A stretch of 64,000 nt of DNA. Source: Ptychodera flava. Taxonomy: Eukaryota; Hemichordata; Enteropneusta; Ptychoderidae. The notes beneath the pieces were generated by a model. That model was not told the DNA's origin and made no database searches. It was given only the letters and a program-made list of their open reading frames with translations. Position 1 is the first letter of the stretch; every line of letters starts with the position of its first letter. This document shows positions 31,478 through 43,083 of the stretch, in pieces. The DNA lies in NCBI RefSeq assembly GCF_041260155.1, contig NC_091928.1:39063388-39127387 (forward strand), written 5' to 3'. Position numbers and translations under genes: made by a program.

Positions 31478-31935
31478 TTAAAGGCGGAGCCTCCCTTTAA
31501 AAGGACGCCAAGGTATGGCGGCGTTCATTGTGTAAGTGGACACCAAACAGGCAACACGCGGGCACTCGCTCCAGAAAATGCAACTTTTTAGTTTTCCCTG
31601 GCCGCAAAAACCCAGACAGACTTCCAAGCGGTCAGCGTGACGTTGCTGCTGATCGAACTCTGTGGTTATATTCAAAGTCTAACGCGACTGGAAGACAATG
31701 TTTTAGGAAATTCGAGCATTTGTGGTGGGGAATCAATGACCGTTGACTATTTGAACTGACCGTCAATCAAAAGCTTGCATAAACTCTGTTTGCAGGATTA
31801 GCAACATGTGACAAAAGGTTGAGATGAGTTTGTGTAATTAATGTTATAGAAATCAAACATCTTACTGGCCATGTGTTTGACTGGGAGGAGAACTCCACTA
31901 ATGCAAGAACCAGGGATTGAAAAGTGCCGCTTTAA
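31478..31935. mobile_element. TTAA-flanked MITE, family E, long copy
   Basis: The left edge TTAAAGGCGG and right edge GCCGCTTTAA are near-inverse and flanked by TTAA. The insertion splits the array block between CATTCTTAA and CGGCATTTAATATCG. Its right end, inverted, matches the short element at 41272 (CCTTCTCAATCCCAGATTCT type sequence). Confidence 0.7.
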
Positions 31936-32149
31936 TCGGCATTTAATATCGATCCATCAGAGCTTCACCTGTAACCTTTACGTCTAACATTTAATAAAGG
32001 ACCAATTTGTTAGTCAAAGACCGTTATTTTTATAAAGCAGATTTTTATTTGGTCCACAAACGCCTTCCGAACTTATAACGCTCTGTGTTTGTATACCTTC
32101 CAAAAGTTAAGACCGTTTTGATTGTATTCCGTCCACACTAATAAAATGA

Positions 32150-35100
32150 ATGTCTACGGTAATAGCGAGGAACTTGTATCAGAAATGAGAGATTTCGAAT
32201 AAAAGTTAGGACTGTTGGAAGTAGGGGAACCAGAAATGGAAAGTGGTAGGCCACTTTTAGGACCAGATAAAAGACCGCTATTAAAATGCTTTGCAGACGA
32301 AACAAAGACAACCATGGGACCATGTTTTAAAGCCGGTGATATAAGAGCCAACGAAATACCAACGCTAACGCCGCTGCATGTGGTGATGGTAAGGGAACAC
32401 AACCGTATAGCAACTGCGCTTGCCAGTATAAACCCTCACAGGGATAAAGAGACCCTGTGCCAGCAGACCAAAAAGATAGTGGGGGCGCTGTTTCAGCACA
32501 TAACCTTTGCCGAGTACCTACCGAGCATTGCTGGCAAGCGCGCCTTGGACAAGGTGGGCGCGTACACGGGGTACTAAGCCCGATGTGGATGCTTCGGTGA
32601 GCAACGTTTTCGCTACAGTGGCGCTTCGGTGTGGCCACGCGTTCATAGCAACCGTCCGGTGATTGCCCGACCTGATTCCCATTTTGAGCCGATTCAAGAG
32701 GAAAACTTGATGCTTCAACATGGATTCTTCCAGCCATGGCGAATTATTGAACAGGGCGGCATCGATCCCATAATACGGGGGTTGTTTGCTGTTGGCGCCA
32801 AAGACTTGAACTCTGAAGAACTTGTGTCATCTGCATTGACTGAGCATTTGTTTGAGACTTCGGATCGGATGTCACTCGATTTAGAAGCCATGGACATTCA
32901 GCGTGGCAGGGACCACGGCTTTTTGTGGTTAGCAAAAGTAACAAAATTCAGGCATTTGCGAAAACGAATAAAAAATCAGAAAGTGCTCATGAAGTTTAGG
33001 AAGCTTTACGGTCACCCCGACAACATTGATGCTTTCATCGGCGCTTTGCTTGAGGCGCTGTCATGGGTCCGCTCAACGAATGTCTTCTGACGATGCAATT
33101 CATCAGGGCACGAGACGGTGATAGGTAAGGGAAATCAAAATCACGAAGGCAAAGCCATTGTTAGATCACAGGGGCTCATAAGTGGCTATATAAGTCAATA
33201 TTACAGCGTTTTTCTTTCTTTTTCAATGTTAAAAATAAACTAGCTGAAGAGCACAACACTTGTGTAGCTGTCTTTTGTGTAGCTTGTATTGGCATGTATA
33301 GTGCGCCCTCAATAGGGAGTGTGATCATATGTAAATGCGACCTTTAGTTCCGTGACCTCTAGCCATGCCTACTTCCTGTCCTCGCTATGCTTACTGTACT
33401 AATTTCCCGGGAAATTAGTACAGTAAACACACCGACGTCAGTAAACACAGCGACGTCTGTACGCATGGCCGGCCATATGGAGAGGGAAGTAGGCATGGCT
33501 AGAGGTCACGGAACTAAAGGTCACATTTACATATGATCACACTCCCTATTGAGGGCGCACTATACATGCCAATACAAGCTACACAAAAGACAGCTACACA
33601 AGTGTTGTGCTCTTCAGCTAGTTTATTTTTAACATTGAAAAAGAAAGAAAAACGCTGTAACATTGACTTATACAGCCACTTATGAGCCCCTGTGGTTAGA
33701 TCATGCGACAGGGGTTATTGCAGAATCTTTTCACAGTCCAAGATTTGATGATGTTATTTTTTTCGAATCAGGCGACACAAAGCACACCTTTTTGCCACAA
33801 TTCCGTATTTGTTTTCAAAATAAGGCTTACTATAATTTTAGAAGGCGGGTGGTCTGAATATTTAAAATTGTACAGTCACTCCGTTTATTTAATCTGAAAA
33901 CTCCGAGCAAAGATTCATTGCCTGATCTGACCTTTAGTTGTGTATCCTAAAGCTTCGGTAATCTCTGACATCAAAGAGAAATGTATTTACAGGTCACTAC
34001 ATTGACCGTTAAGAGTGCACGTAAAATAAATAATGTTAAATAATGTTCTCATATCAGATTCTGGTACGAAAATCCAGGGGTGTTCACAGACTCTCAGTTG
34101 CTTGAGCTGAAGAAGTCTTCACTAGCGCGTGTAATATGCGACAACACTGGTATTGGTGAACTGCCGAGCAACGTATTTCGGAGAGCCGACAGGTCCTCTT
34201 TCAAGAAATGTGAAGATCTTCCCGAAATTGACCTGGAAAAGTGGCGGCGAGATGAGACAGGTTTGATAGCGATAACTTTTGATACGGACTTGTCCCACCC
34301 TCATGTTTGTTCACTATCAGATGTTTTATGATTTGCAAATCACTGCTTACCCTGTACATACATGCAGTGTGTATAATTTGTAGGCTTTGTTTTGGAACCC
34401 TGAAGTTTTCTATCAAACATGCAAGTGATAATCTCCAATTGCTCGTCTTTACCTGATCCTTGTCGCTCATTAATTTAAAAATTCAAACTACAGGTATCTC
34501 CTTATTTTTTGACTGAAAATTTACGTTATTTATTTTTTCTTGGATCTGAGGTAAGACACAAGCACTGCAAAGTGGCACCGCAATACATAAGGCTTTTGGT
34601 ACTCCTTTCTGTCGTGGATAGAGCACCAAGCGTACACCATGACCATAGTGTATCAATATATACACATTGTACATATAATGCACATGGCTGTTTTGTGTGT
34701 CACGCGTATGTGTGTACAAGATAATTCTCATGCCCATAGGAAATAATGTTTGCAAAAAAAAAAACAATAAGATAGTTGTCCAATGATTTCTTGACACAAT
34801 TAATAACAGGAGCAGATTGTAGTATGAGAGACTTCTTTCACAGATTTTAAATACACTTTCTGCACTTTATATATGATTGTACTAATTAACTCTTGACGTC
34901 TTGTCTTCTAGATAAAGAAGCGCCAAAAATGAAGTGTCCCGAAGACATTGTGTTCAAAATTCCTCCATCGCTTACGAAGAAAGAATGGACAATCTCCTGG
35001 GACGAGCCATACGTCTTGGATAATGTCGATGACAGTGTTACGGTTGTGATGAGCACCTGCCGCAGTGGAGATGCGTTCCCAGAGGGAGTGACGAAAGTTA

Positions 35101-35246
35101 CTTACTCAGCGACTGACTCTTCCGGAAACTGCGCGACTTGTTCATTTTCTGTGGTGGTTACTTCGCAGACTAGTTCTTTCCATGGGAAGACATTTCCCGA
35201 TAAAGTCTTTGATACTGCTAAATTCCGGCAAACCCGACAACATTAA
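32150..35246 (+). pseudogene. Truncated peroxidase-HYR copy (pseudogene)
   Basis: Close duplicate of the peroxidase gene, starting inside exon 3 at the YGNSEE region; the signal peptide, propeptide, distal His and calcium loop are absent. Segments: about 32150-33124 (exon 3), 34058-34260 (exon 4), 34912-35246 (exon 5). Lesions against the first copy: in-frame TAA near 32200; 1-base insertion near 32574 with a 5-base insertion near 32651 that restores the frame; 27-base in-frame loss after RGRDHG near 32925, removing the LPSYTKWLEF block; 13-base loss near 33052 that shifts the frame. The HYR exon is intact, and its TAG is CAG, extending the frame to 35246. Its 5' edge is fused to an array unit, and a foldback transposon sits in the intron. 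Splice sites are kept. Confidence 0.88.
33167..33694. mobile_element. Foldback transposon, 528 bp, hAT-like ends
   Basis: Long inverted arms of about 200 bp: left CACAGGGGCTCATAAGTGGC, right GCCACTTATGAGCCCCTGTG. A central palindrome surrounds TTTCCCGGGAAA, and a second one GGCCGGCC. The element is flanked by GTTAGAT on both sides (33160-33166 and 33695-33701). The empty site is seen in the first peroxidase copy near 24292, so the insertion postdates the duplication. CAGGGG-type termini recall hAT MITEs; the 7-bp duplication is one short of the usual 8. Confidence 0.88.
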
Positions 35247-36149
35247 ATACCGTGAAGGTTTTTCTGTATTCGGATTTTTATTAGTCCATTTTGGGAGCAT
35301 CTAATTTTACATTTTTACAGTGATCCAGCATTTTGCTATTAAGGTTTCGTCATTACGAAGTGTTGAGTCTCTACTCGGGCCAATTTATGGTTGTGTTCCT
35401 TCTCGGGTATATTCGAAACATTACCAAAAAGACTTAAGTGTAATGCTGTGAAGTTTTACCCTGAGCGGCAATCAGAATTATGTCAGGTTATGCGCGTTGA
35501 TAGTAAGCATATATTGTAGTGATGTATGAAACCCCCAAAATTGTTTTACTTGTGCAATCACTTCAGTATATTTCAATTTTATTATTTTTAGAACTTTTGA
35601 ATTTATTTGGAAAATTTAGCGCTCTGAGTTGTTTTTAAAGTTATGTTCCTGAGAATTTACCCTTAGAATAAAGCCGAATGCTTAATCCTATACTATATTG
35701 TATTCAAGACCCATAACCATTGTCTGACACATCATCAAACAATGGTAGGGCTGAAGCCAATTTAAGAAACAATTGCATCTAAAGTTGTTGCCTCTAAAAG
35801 TTTTCCTTGATCTTCATCACTACCCACACTAATTTGTTCCTTTTTCATCGCATATTTAATAGCAAACAGCATGTGAACAAAACTGCATGTTGATAAAGTG
35901 TTATACTCTTCCTGAAAAGGAAGGTACGTGAAGGTAGGGCGGAGATGGACATTTTCGCCCGAGTGTTTTAACAAAATGAATAAGGAAGCAATTAACGGCA
36001 CACGATCGTTTTTTGTCTTCTGAAATGCAGACTCAGAGGAACACCTATCAGACGAGTAGTGTAGCTGTTGCGGTGACCTGTATTCAATGAACTTCCTCGA
36101 AAGCTCCATTGCTTGGTGTATCTATTGATGTAATCTTCCATTATTTTTT
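35247..36149. repeat. 3' flank of the peroxidase pseudogene (duplicated)
   Basis: Similar to the flank of the first gene (25740-26700). Its last part, 35824-36149, is repeated directly at 40489-40785 on the other side of the TIR-bounded block. No gene is seen. Confidence 0.7.
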
Positions 36150-36185
36150 ATTACAACTTCGCCGATGCTAACTAGCCATGTATGC

Positions 36186-36205
36186 AACCCCGAAATTTCG
36201 GGGTT
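36186..36205. repeat. 20-bp perfect palindrome
   Basis: AACCCCGAAATTTCGGGGTT, just inside the left end of the TIR-bounded block. Confidence 0.9.
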
Positions 36206-37647
36206 AGTTAATATGCTAAGCCGGTCGGAGGTGTGAATCACGTACACATCGATAATACCAAAATCAAACGACTCGAACAGCATTTGCATGCAATGCAGTG
36301 TGTGTAAACCGCAACTATTTCTCCTGTAATGTTTGATTGAATCACAGTGGATAGAGGGACTGTGATTGAATATTATTTTCGTCACAGTCCCTCTACAAGG
36401 GACTATGGTTTCGTGGTATTTTCGAATTCTGACACCACATGGCAATTGCGATGCGACATCGGTACAATAGAACTGAAAAGACGCTTCATTGTACTAACAC
36501 CTAGCACAAAAGCTGATCGACGTAAGCACGGTCACTCCACAAAAGCGAGTGGAATGACCATGGCGTGCAGACTTCGCTCGACTTCTATAGCTTGTAGACT
36601 TGACTGCTACTAAAGTTCATATTTTACAAGTATAACTCCTACTTTCTTTCGGTCCGTACTTATGACGACATAGCGGCAGCTGTATACCTTACCTCATCCA
36701 ACCTCAAAGAAAAAACAGAGACATTGTCTATGTATTCGGACCCGAGTGCATTGCATCCTGATGTAGCCTCGCCAGTCACAATCGTTTTATCAAACGTTTT
36801 GAATCAGACAAGGACTTCCGTCAGAAGAAAATCGTAATGAAAATTAAACAACACAGGCGATAATTGTGATTGTCTCACAGTCTTCAAACACTTTTTTTAT
36901 GCCGGTGATAATAAGGGGGCCGCGGGCCTAGAACGGAATGAGTCGGTTCGGACTTTGATTTACTTGAATTTGTGGTGATTCGGACTCAGTATTAGCTGCA
37001 TCAAAGGGTGTAAAGTGTAAGATGAACGCTCATGACTACGGTATTTACGAGCTGGTGATTTTGAATCCTATCTGCGGACGGCAGTGGATCACGTGGTCCA
37101 TGCTGCTTATCTCTCGCCAAATGCCCTTGGCGAAAGGTTAGATCATGTTTTGTCTAAATAATGCATCAAAACATTGCAAAATTTGTTGAAACAACATTTG
37201 ATGGACATTCATGATGGATACATGGAGCATGGAAAGGTGTCGAAATTATTCCTCTGGTAGTGATTCGCATGTTTTTACAGAACTCGCTTTTACGTTGTTA
37301 GCCTTTCCTATTCAAATTAGATAAACATAATTATGCCAGCATAAGCCGCTAGCCGCATAAACGCTAGAAGCGAGGACTGCGTTCCTTTTTGAACAGAGCT
37401 TACAAACTGCAATTTACCGGTGGTACACATTATGTTTGAAAAGTCCGGGCCCCTAAGATAAAAACACAGTGAGAGTGACAGTCACTGAAGGAAGACAATT
37501 TTCACGAAAACAAGGATAGCTCTCACTGCGAGTTGTCGTTGAAAGGCAACCAACGCCAATATCGTAATCCCCATCCTATGTTACTGCAGACATGCCTTCA
37601 AAATGACTCAGCTGAAACAGTTTTGTGGCCATCGCTGAATTTTTTTA

Positions 37648-37747
<100 letters not shown>

Positions 37748-38224
37748 ACTTTAAAATCTTATCATTTAATGGCCAAAACAGTGACCATGAAATTTAAATT
37801 TCCATTTCCACAGAAATGTTGGTAGTTTAGTCCTTTTTGTGTAGCGTATAGCCTCCGTCGATTTTAAATTTCACTGAACGAACGCGGCGAACAATGATTG
37901 CTTCCTTTCTCCCTGTTTCCCTTCGTCTCTTTGTCCATCTACATGTATCTTCTATGTCTTATCTTCATACATAGTCGCTGTCACAAAGAGAATCTATCTA
38001 TCCACCCACATGATCTATCTATCTAGCTGTTTTTTCTGTCTGTTTTTATTATTTATGCTAATGGAAAATACAGGTCGAAAAGTTTTATAGCTTGTTCCTT
38101 TGTGAAAAAACACTTCGAATGAAAATCACTGGAAGAAACTGGATTGCGAAATGAATTGCCCGGTCAACTTCCGTTGTCGGACAAAGACGATCTCGTTTGT
38201 GTGAAACAGAGGACAAGGCGACAT

Positions 38225-39180
38225 TTCACTTTATATGATATCCGATATTTACGGCTACTAGACTATACAATATCGAAATTAGATTGGCTTAGCCAGATCT
38301 ATAAAGGGCTGAAATCTCCGATATATATCGGATATTTACGCGCCATTTTACTGAATCTAGTATCGAAGCTAGTCCTTGGAAGTCTGGTTTGACCAGAACT
38401 GTAAGGTGGTGAAATCTCCGATATATATCGGATATTTACGCGCGATTTGACTGAATCTAGTATCGTCTAGTATCGATATTAGAGTCCCGAAATCGCCGGT
38501 AAATATCGGAGATTTCACAGATCCGGCGTGCTGAGACACAAGGCAAGTAGTTCTAGTATCGTCTAGTATCGATATTAGAGTCACCAAATCGCCGATAAAT
38601 ATCGGATAAATATCGGAGATTTCACAGATCCGGCGTGCCGAGGCACAAGGCAAGTCATGCAAGTATCATCTAGTATCGATATTAGAGTCCCCAAATCGCC
38701 GATAAATATCGGGTAAATATCGGAGATTTCACAGACCCAGCGTGCCGAGGCACAGGGCAAGTAATTCTAGTATATTCTAGTATCGATATTAGAGTCCCCA
38801 AATCGCCGATAAATATCGGGTAAATATCGGAGATTTCACAGATCCAGCGAGCCGAGGCACAGGGCAAGTAATTCTAGTATCTTCTAGTATCGATATTAGA
38901 GTCCCCAAATCGCCGATAAATATCGGGTAAATATCGGAGATTTCACAGATCCAGCGTGCCGAGGCACAGGGCAAGTAATTCTAGTATATTCTAGTATCGA
39001 TATTAGAGTCCCCAAATCGCCGAAAAAATATCGGGTATCCTAAATATCGTCGATTTCACAGACGCGGCTTCCCATGGAACAACCGCAGTTCATTCTAGTA
39101 TCGTCTAGTATCGATACTTGTCCCGAAATCGTCAAACTTCGATACTAGATAGTAAATATCCGATATTTAAAAATTGTGCA
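38225..39180. repeat. Bipartite array of ~107-bp units with TATCGATA cores
   Basis: TATCGATA recurs at 38471, 38567, 38674, 38781, 38888, 38995 and 39109, giving a period of 107 bp through the middle. Each unit has CTAGTATCGATATTAGAG, then AATCGCCGATAAATATCGG, GGAGATTTCACAGATCCAG and GCCGAGGCACAGGGCAAG. Two further units at 38311 and 38411 run in the opposite orientation with a 100-bp period and contain the palindrome CCGATATATATCGG. 107 is not a multiple of 3, so the overlapping short frames are artefacts. Confidence 0.85.
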
Positions 39181-39710
39181 AAGTCGCGCCTTCATGGTGA
39201 AACACTGCCGCTCTAAAGATACCCAACGTTTTATTCAGATTAGAAGGCATCCATGACCCACTGGACGTTTTCATGCACAACTTTTGCCTTTTTTCACTTA
39301 ACAATAGCATCTCGTTGGCGTGTACACATGGTAAAAATAATCGATCTTTATTTCTAAGTTTCTCGAAAGAAGTTCAGCATTGTAATAAAGTGAAACTTTG
39401 ATCAGGACACACTAAATTAATATCAAGAGATCGTTCGGAAAACGGGTAATGATTGGATGAGGTGATCATAGCCTGGTAGTTCCAGAAAATTATCTGATTA
39501 CATCCACTCTCTCCCATGGAAATTTGAAAAATTGAAATAATCTGCCTCGTAGTCGTTTTCGGGGCAAGGATATGGTGAACAGTAGGACGCTCGTTAGCTT
39601 CATTGCTTGTCAACAAGCAGAGGGTATGCATGATCAAAATGTCAGAAAATAAAATCTTCCGGGAGTGTTACTTTACTACATAATTGCAAGTTATTGATGC
39701 TATGCTCGGA

Positions 39711-39732
39711 CATAGACCCTCGAGGGTCTATG
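39711..39732. repeat. 22-bp perfect palindrome
   Basis: CATAGACCCTC joined to its inverse GAGGGTCTATG with no loop. Confidence 0.9.
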
Positions 39733-40488
39733 GCTCGGAGAAGTGTTTTAGCATTCACAGAAGGTCGATCGACACTCTTTAGCAACAGTAAAATTGCGCA
39801 CATGCACACGTCACTGATATGAAAACCTAGCTTTAACCACAGTCCCTCTATCCACTGTGCTTTAACTAATGTTTTACGGCTGAGAAGTGAGCCTTCACGA
39901 TAAGTGCAGGTATAATGTGATTTCAAAAAAATGAAAAAGTCCATGGAAATTTGCGGTGTAACTTTTCTTCTGTAGTACTGTTTGATGCGGACCATCGCTG
40001 GTGCAGTCAGTCAAAAATAAAGTCGTAGTCTTACACCATGGAGCTAGAAACGGATCTGGCTCCATGCTTACACCGATACGTTGTACCGCTGTATAAACCA
40101 CTGATGATTTATACACGTCTAGGTACACATAATCAGGTGCCAGTGTACAATGCCATTGCAAGGCCAAAACCGGTATCGATTTATCAACGCGTGACAGTCC
40201 CTCCTCCAAGCAAGAGACGTCCTTTTCCAGCTCCATGGGTCAACCCATGGAGGTAAGGGTCAGCTATAGTCCGTATCGTGTTGAGGACTTGAGGGTGAGC
40301 ATATCATGGTCCGCATTGCCATTATGCTGGCCAGAAAATTCATCGTCAATAATCCCCTCATTAACTAATACTGTGAGCAAACTAACTTCATTTACACTTC
40401 GCCGCGAAATGCATACAGGTGGCGCTTTTCGCATCTGATTAACAGGCGTTAATAGGTGTCAAGTTAGCATCGGGGAAGTTGTAATGCA

Positions 40489-41271
40489 TACCCACACTAA
40501 TTTGTTCCCTTTTCATCGCATATTTAATAGCAAACAGCATGTGAACAAAACTGCATGTTGATAAAGTGTTATACTCTTCCTGAAAAGGAAGGTACGTGAA
40601 GGTAGGGCGGAGATGGACATTTTCGCCCGAGTGTTTTAACAAAATGAATAAGGAAGCAATTAACGGCACACGATCGTTTTTTGTCTTCTGAAATGCAGAC
40701 TAGGACCTGAATCCAATGAACTTCCTTAAAAGCTCCATTGCTTGGTGTATCTATTGATGTAATCTTCCATTGTTTTTTGTATTTGTTTCCTGTTCTAGAA
40801 GTCTCCTAAGGCCAGTCAGAGATCGAAATACCGAGAGCACACATTCTGTACATGTGTGACATTCAATGTTATTGGTGACAAAATTAAATTTTAATTCGGA
40901 CAGGAATTCATAATTTGTCAACAAAAACATTGCATACTTTCCACAATGTATACATTAGCAAAGTAATTACTTTCAATTATATTTCAACATACTTGAGGGG
41001 CAGAAAAAAGAGTGAACATGTACTTGTTTGTACAGAAAAATGTAGCTAAAATGTTATCAGAAGTACAGTTCCTTTGCGTGATAACTTAGGAAGTAATTGT
41101 AGTTTGATTCTGTTACCAATATAATTATTTTGTTCATCTTATAGTCGTTTTAACTGTATAAACGTATACCACAGTAAAACCACTCATGTCAGTTGTATTA
41201 GAATGGGCAATTTAATAAACTATGGGAACTGGAAAAATATTAGGAAATGATATCAGTTCTCTTTAAAGGCG
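40489..41271. repeat. Third partial copy of the duplicated flank, then unannotated spacer
   Basis: 40489-40785 repeats 35824-36149 almost exactly from TACCCACACTAATTTG to GTAATCTTCCATT, lacking about 40 bases near 40705. From 40786 to 41271 I recognise nothing; it is AT-rich without a protein-like frame. Confidence 0.75.
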
Positions 41272-41413
41272 CCCTTCTCAATCCCAGATTCTCGCATTAG
41301 TAAATGTGTCAATAGCCCATTAACAGTTTGTCATTCTTTTGTTTTCCATTGAATCTTTCATCAACTAACTAATATTTATATTAGATAAATCTGATAATTG
41401 AGTGGGGGCTTTA
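41272..41413. mobile_element. TTAA-flanked MITE, family E, short copy
   Basis: Begins TTAAAGGCGCCCTTCTCAAT and ends GTGGGGGCTTTAA. The left half matches the inverse of the right half of the element at 31478. Confidence 0.6.
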
Positions 41414-41616
41414 AACTTGAAAATCCCACGCAGCGAAAGGTGACAGTAAGAGGAGGAGGTATGCTGAATGAATGCAATGGAAACGATAGGAGAACAAGTT
41501 CTGTCAAAATCAAACTCTCCACACTCGCTGTACAGCTATCGTGTACTAGTATTTGAATTTTGTATTTCCATTGCTTCCAAATACCAAATATAAAGTTTGC
41601 CTAAGACATAAGGTAG

Positions 41617-42095
41617 TTGACGGATTATGAGCTGCTAACGAGTTCTTTGGTTAGGGTGATAAGCCCCTACGTTGGTGATCGGCAGAACAAATCAATGAAG
41701 GGGATAAGGGAGGGCAATGAACAGATATGGACTGTTTTCTTTGAAATACTATACATGGAGGGTAAAGTAAAAGGCACACACTCGACACAGGTAAGGCTTG
41801 TATAATGAAAACAGTTTAATACATGACATTTATTAATCATATTCATAACTTCTAGATGAATATTGCTTGCATCCACACAAGCGCAGCTGAGCACATTGTG
41901 TACCTACTAGGGGAGGTGGAAGTGCTCGAAAACAAAGATCAATGTAAGTTTTGGATTAAAACTCGTCTATTTTCGGCGGCGAGACTGCGCACCACAAAGT
42001 CAAGGCGCTGCCAACGATTATATGGCAATCAGCAGGGCTGTGGTGGGAGGCCTACAGGCCGGTAACATCACGGCGTACTCTACTAAAGGTCAGTA
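41617..42095 (+). other. Exon-like frames of an unrecognised gene or remnant
   Basis: A frame ends at donor CACACAG/GTAAGG (41789). A second runs from acceptor CATAACTTCTAG to donor GATCAAT/GTAAGT (about 41856-41943) and encodes MNIACIHTSAAEHIVYLLGE. A third open segment (about 41965-42090) encodes GAANDYMAISRAVVGGLQAG before a stop. The composition is protein-like and the splice motifs are good, but I recognise no family and could not confirm one continuous frame. Confidence 0.25.
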
Positions 42096-43083
42096 AAAAG
42101 TAAACAAAAATACCAGAAATAATAGAAAAAAAAAGATCGAAAAAAGAAAAGAGAGACACAATAAACATAAACAAGTAAATATAAACAAGCAAACAAACGA
42201 CTGACAGATCAATCGTGAGACTAAAATCTGTCAAACGAGAAAAATAGACCGAAGAAACAAAAACAAACAAGTAAACAAAGACAAAAAAGTAACAAACACA
42301 CAAACGACTGACGGATCAATCGTGAGTCTTCCATGAAACAGACTAGATTCACGTCACCTTGCTACGGAATGGTCCTCTCTAGATTCATTTTCTATGGGCA
42401 GAGTATATAGAGAAAAGGACCATGCATCAAACAATAAAAAAACTGATCTCATATAGATCGTCTGTGAAGTCTGAATTCTGGGGAGAAAGAAAAGCTCAAA
42501 CAACTGACTTTAGGTTAATCAGAAAGTAGTAGAATCCTATTTGATTCCTTTCTCAGATGACAACTCCACGACAGCAGGCACAAGACCACTAATTCATTAC
42601 CCATAGGCCACCACAATAAAGTTGAGCTCGATTTTCCTATTTTAAAATATTCAGCGGCACGAATCCTCTTAACAGGTGTTCGGTCAATGTCAGCTTGACT
42701 ACTGATTAATTTTCGTTTCGTCCACGGAAATTTTGAGATAGCGATGAAAATAGCGCCCTCAGTGTTATTTTTGACAAAATTCAGGCTTATTGATATTTCT
42801 TTTAGCCCGAGAAATCCTCATATTACCACCAAATGCTTCAGCCATTATTCACAACAGTCTGCATTGTGATTCAGGCAGAAAAATATCTTTACAAAAATTA
42901 TTGACGTTTAAGTTCAAACAAAACAAGCATCCATGCAGATATCAAAACTTTAAGGTCTGCACTATTTTTCTTCCGAACTATCTTCGCGGGTAACGAACCC
43001 GGAAGTGAATTAGTGATCTTGTGCCAGTAGCTAGGGGCCGCCATATTGAATAAGAAGCGTGCGCAAAGAACTGTACTGGGTAT
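42096..43083. other. Gene-free spacer with a short direct repeat
   Basis: A-rich sequence. A near-direct repeat, ACAAACGACTGACAGATCAATCGTGAG, occurs at about 42192 and 42300 (102-bp offset). No gene is recognised. Confidence 0.4.

Larger units (their letters stand above)
27000..32149. repeat. Diverged tandem array of ~0.7-0.9 kb units
   Basis: The same ordered blocks recur: GGATACTCTCCAAAAGTTAA, a GTATTCCGTCCACAC block, CAAGATGGCGGCGACCG, CGACTAGAAGTTGAACAC, TCAGACAGGTTATCTAGGCT, CCGTCGATTTATACACCC, and TTATCTGCATTCTTAACCGG. AAGATGGCGG occurs at 27581, 28382 and 30064. Two units (from about 29050 and 31094) share the same internal deletion, joining the start block to TTTTGTCACTTTTCAAATAT; this implies a higher-order A-B pattern. 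MITEs at 29586 and 31478 and the tRNA-like palindrome at 30777 are inserted into it. More units lie at 46120-48285 and 57240-58290. There is no sustained reading frame. The array ends abruptly at 32149, where the truncated peroxidase copy begins. Confidence 0.8.

Noticed and set aside
38144..38974. Overlapping minus-strand frames with repeated CASARWICEISDIYPIF
   Set aside because: They are the 107-bp satellite read in successive frames; the period is not a multiple of three, so no continuous protein exists.
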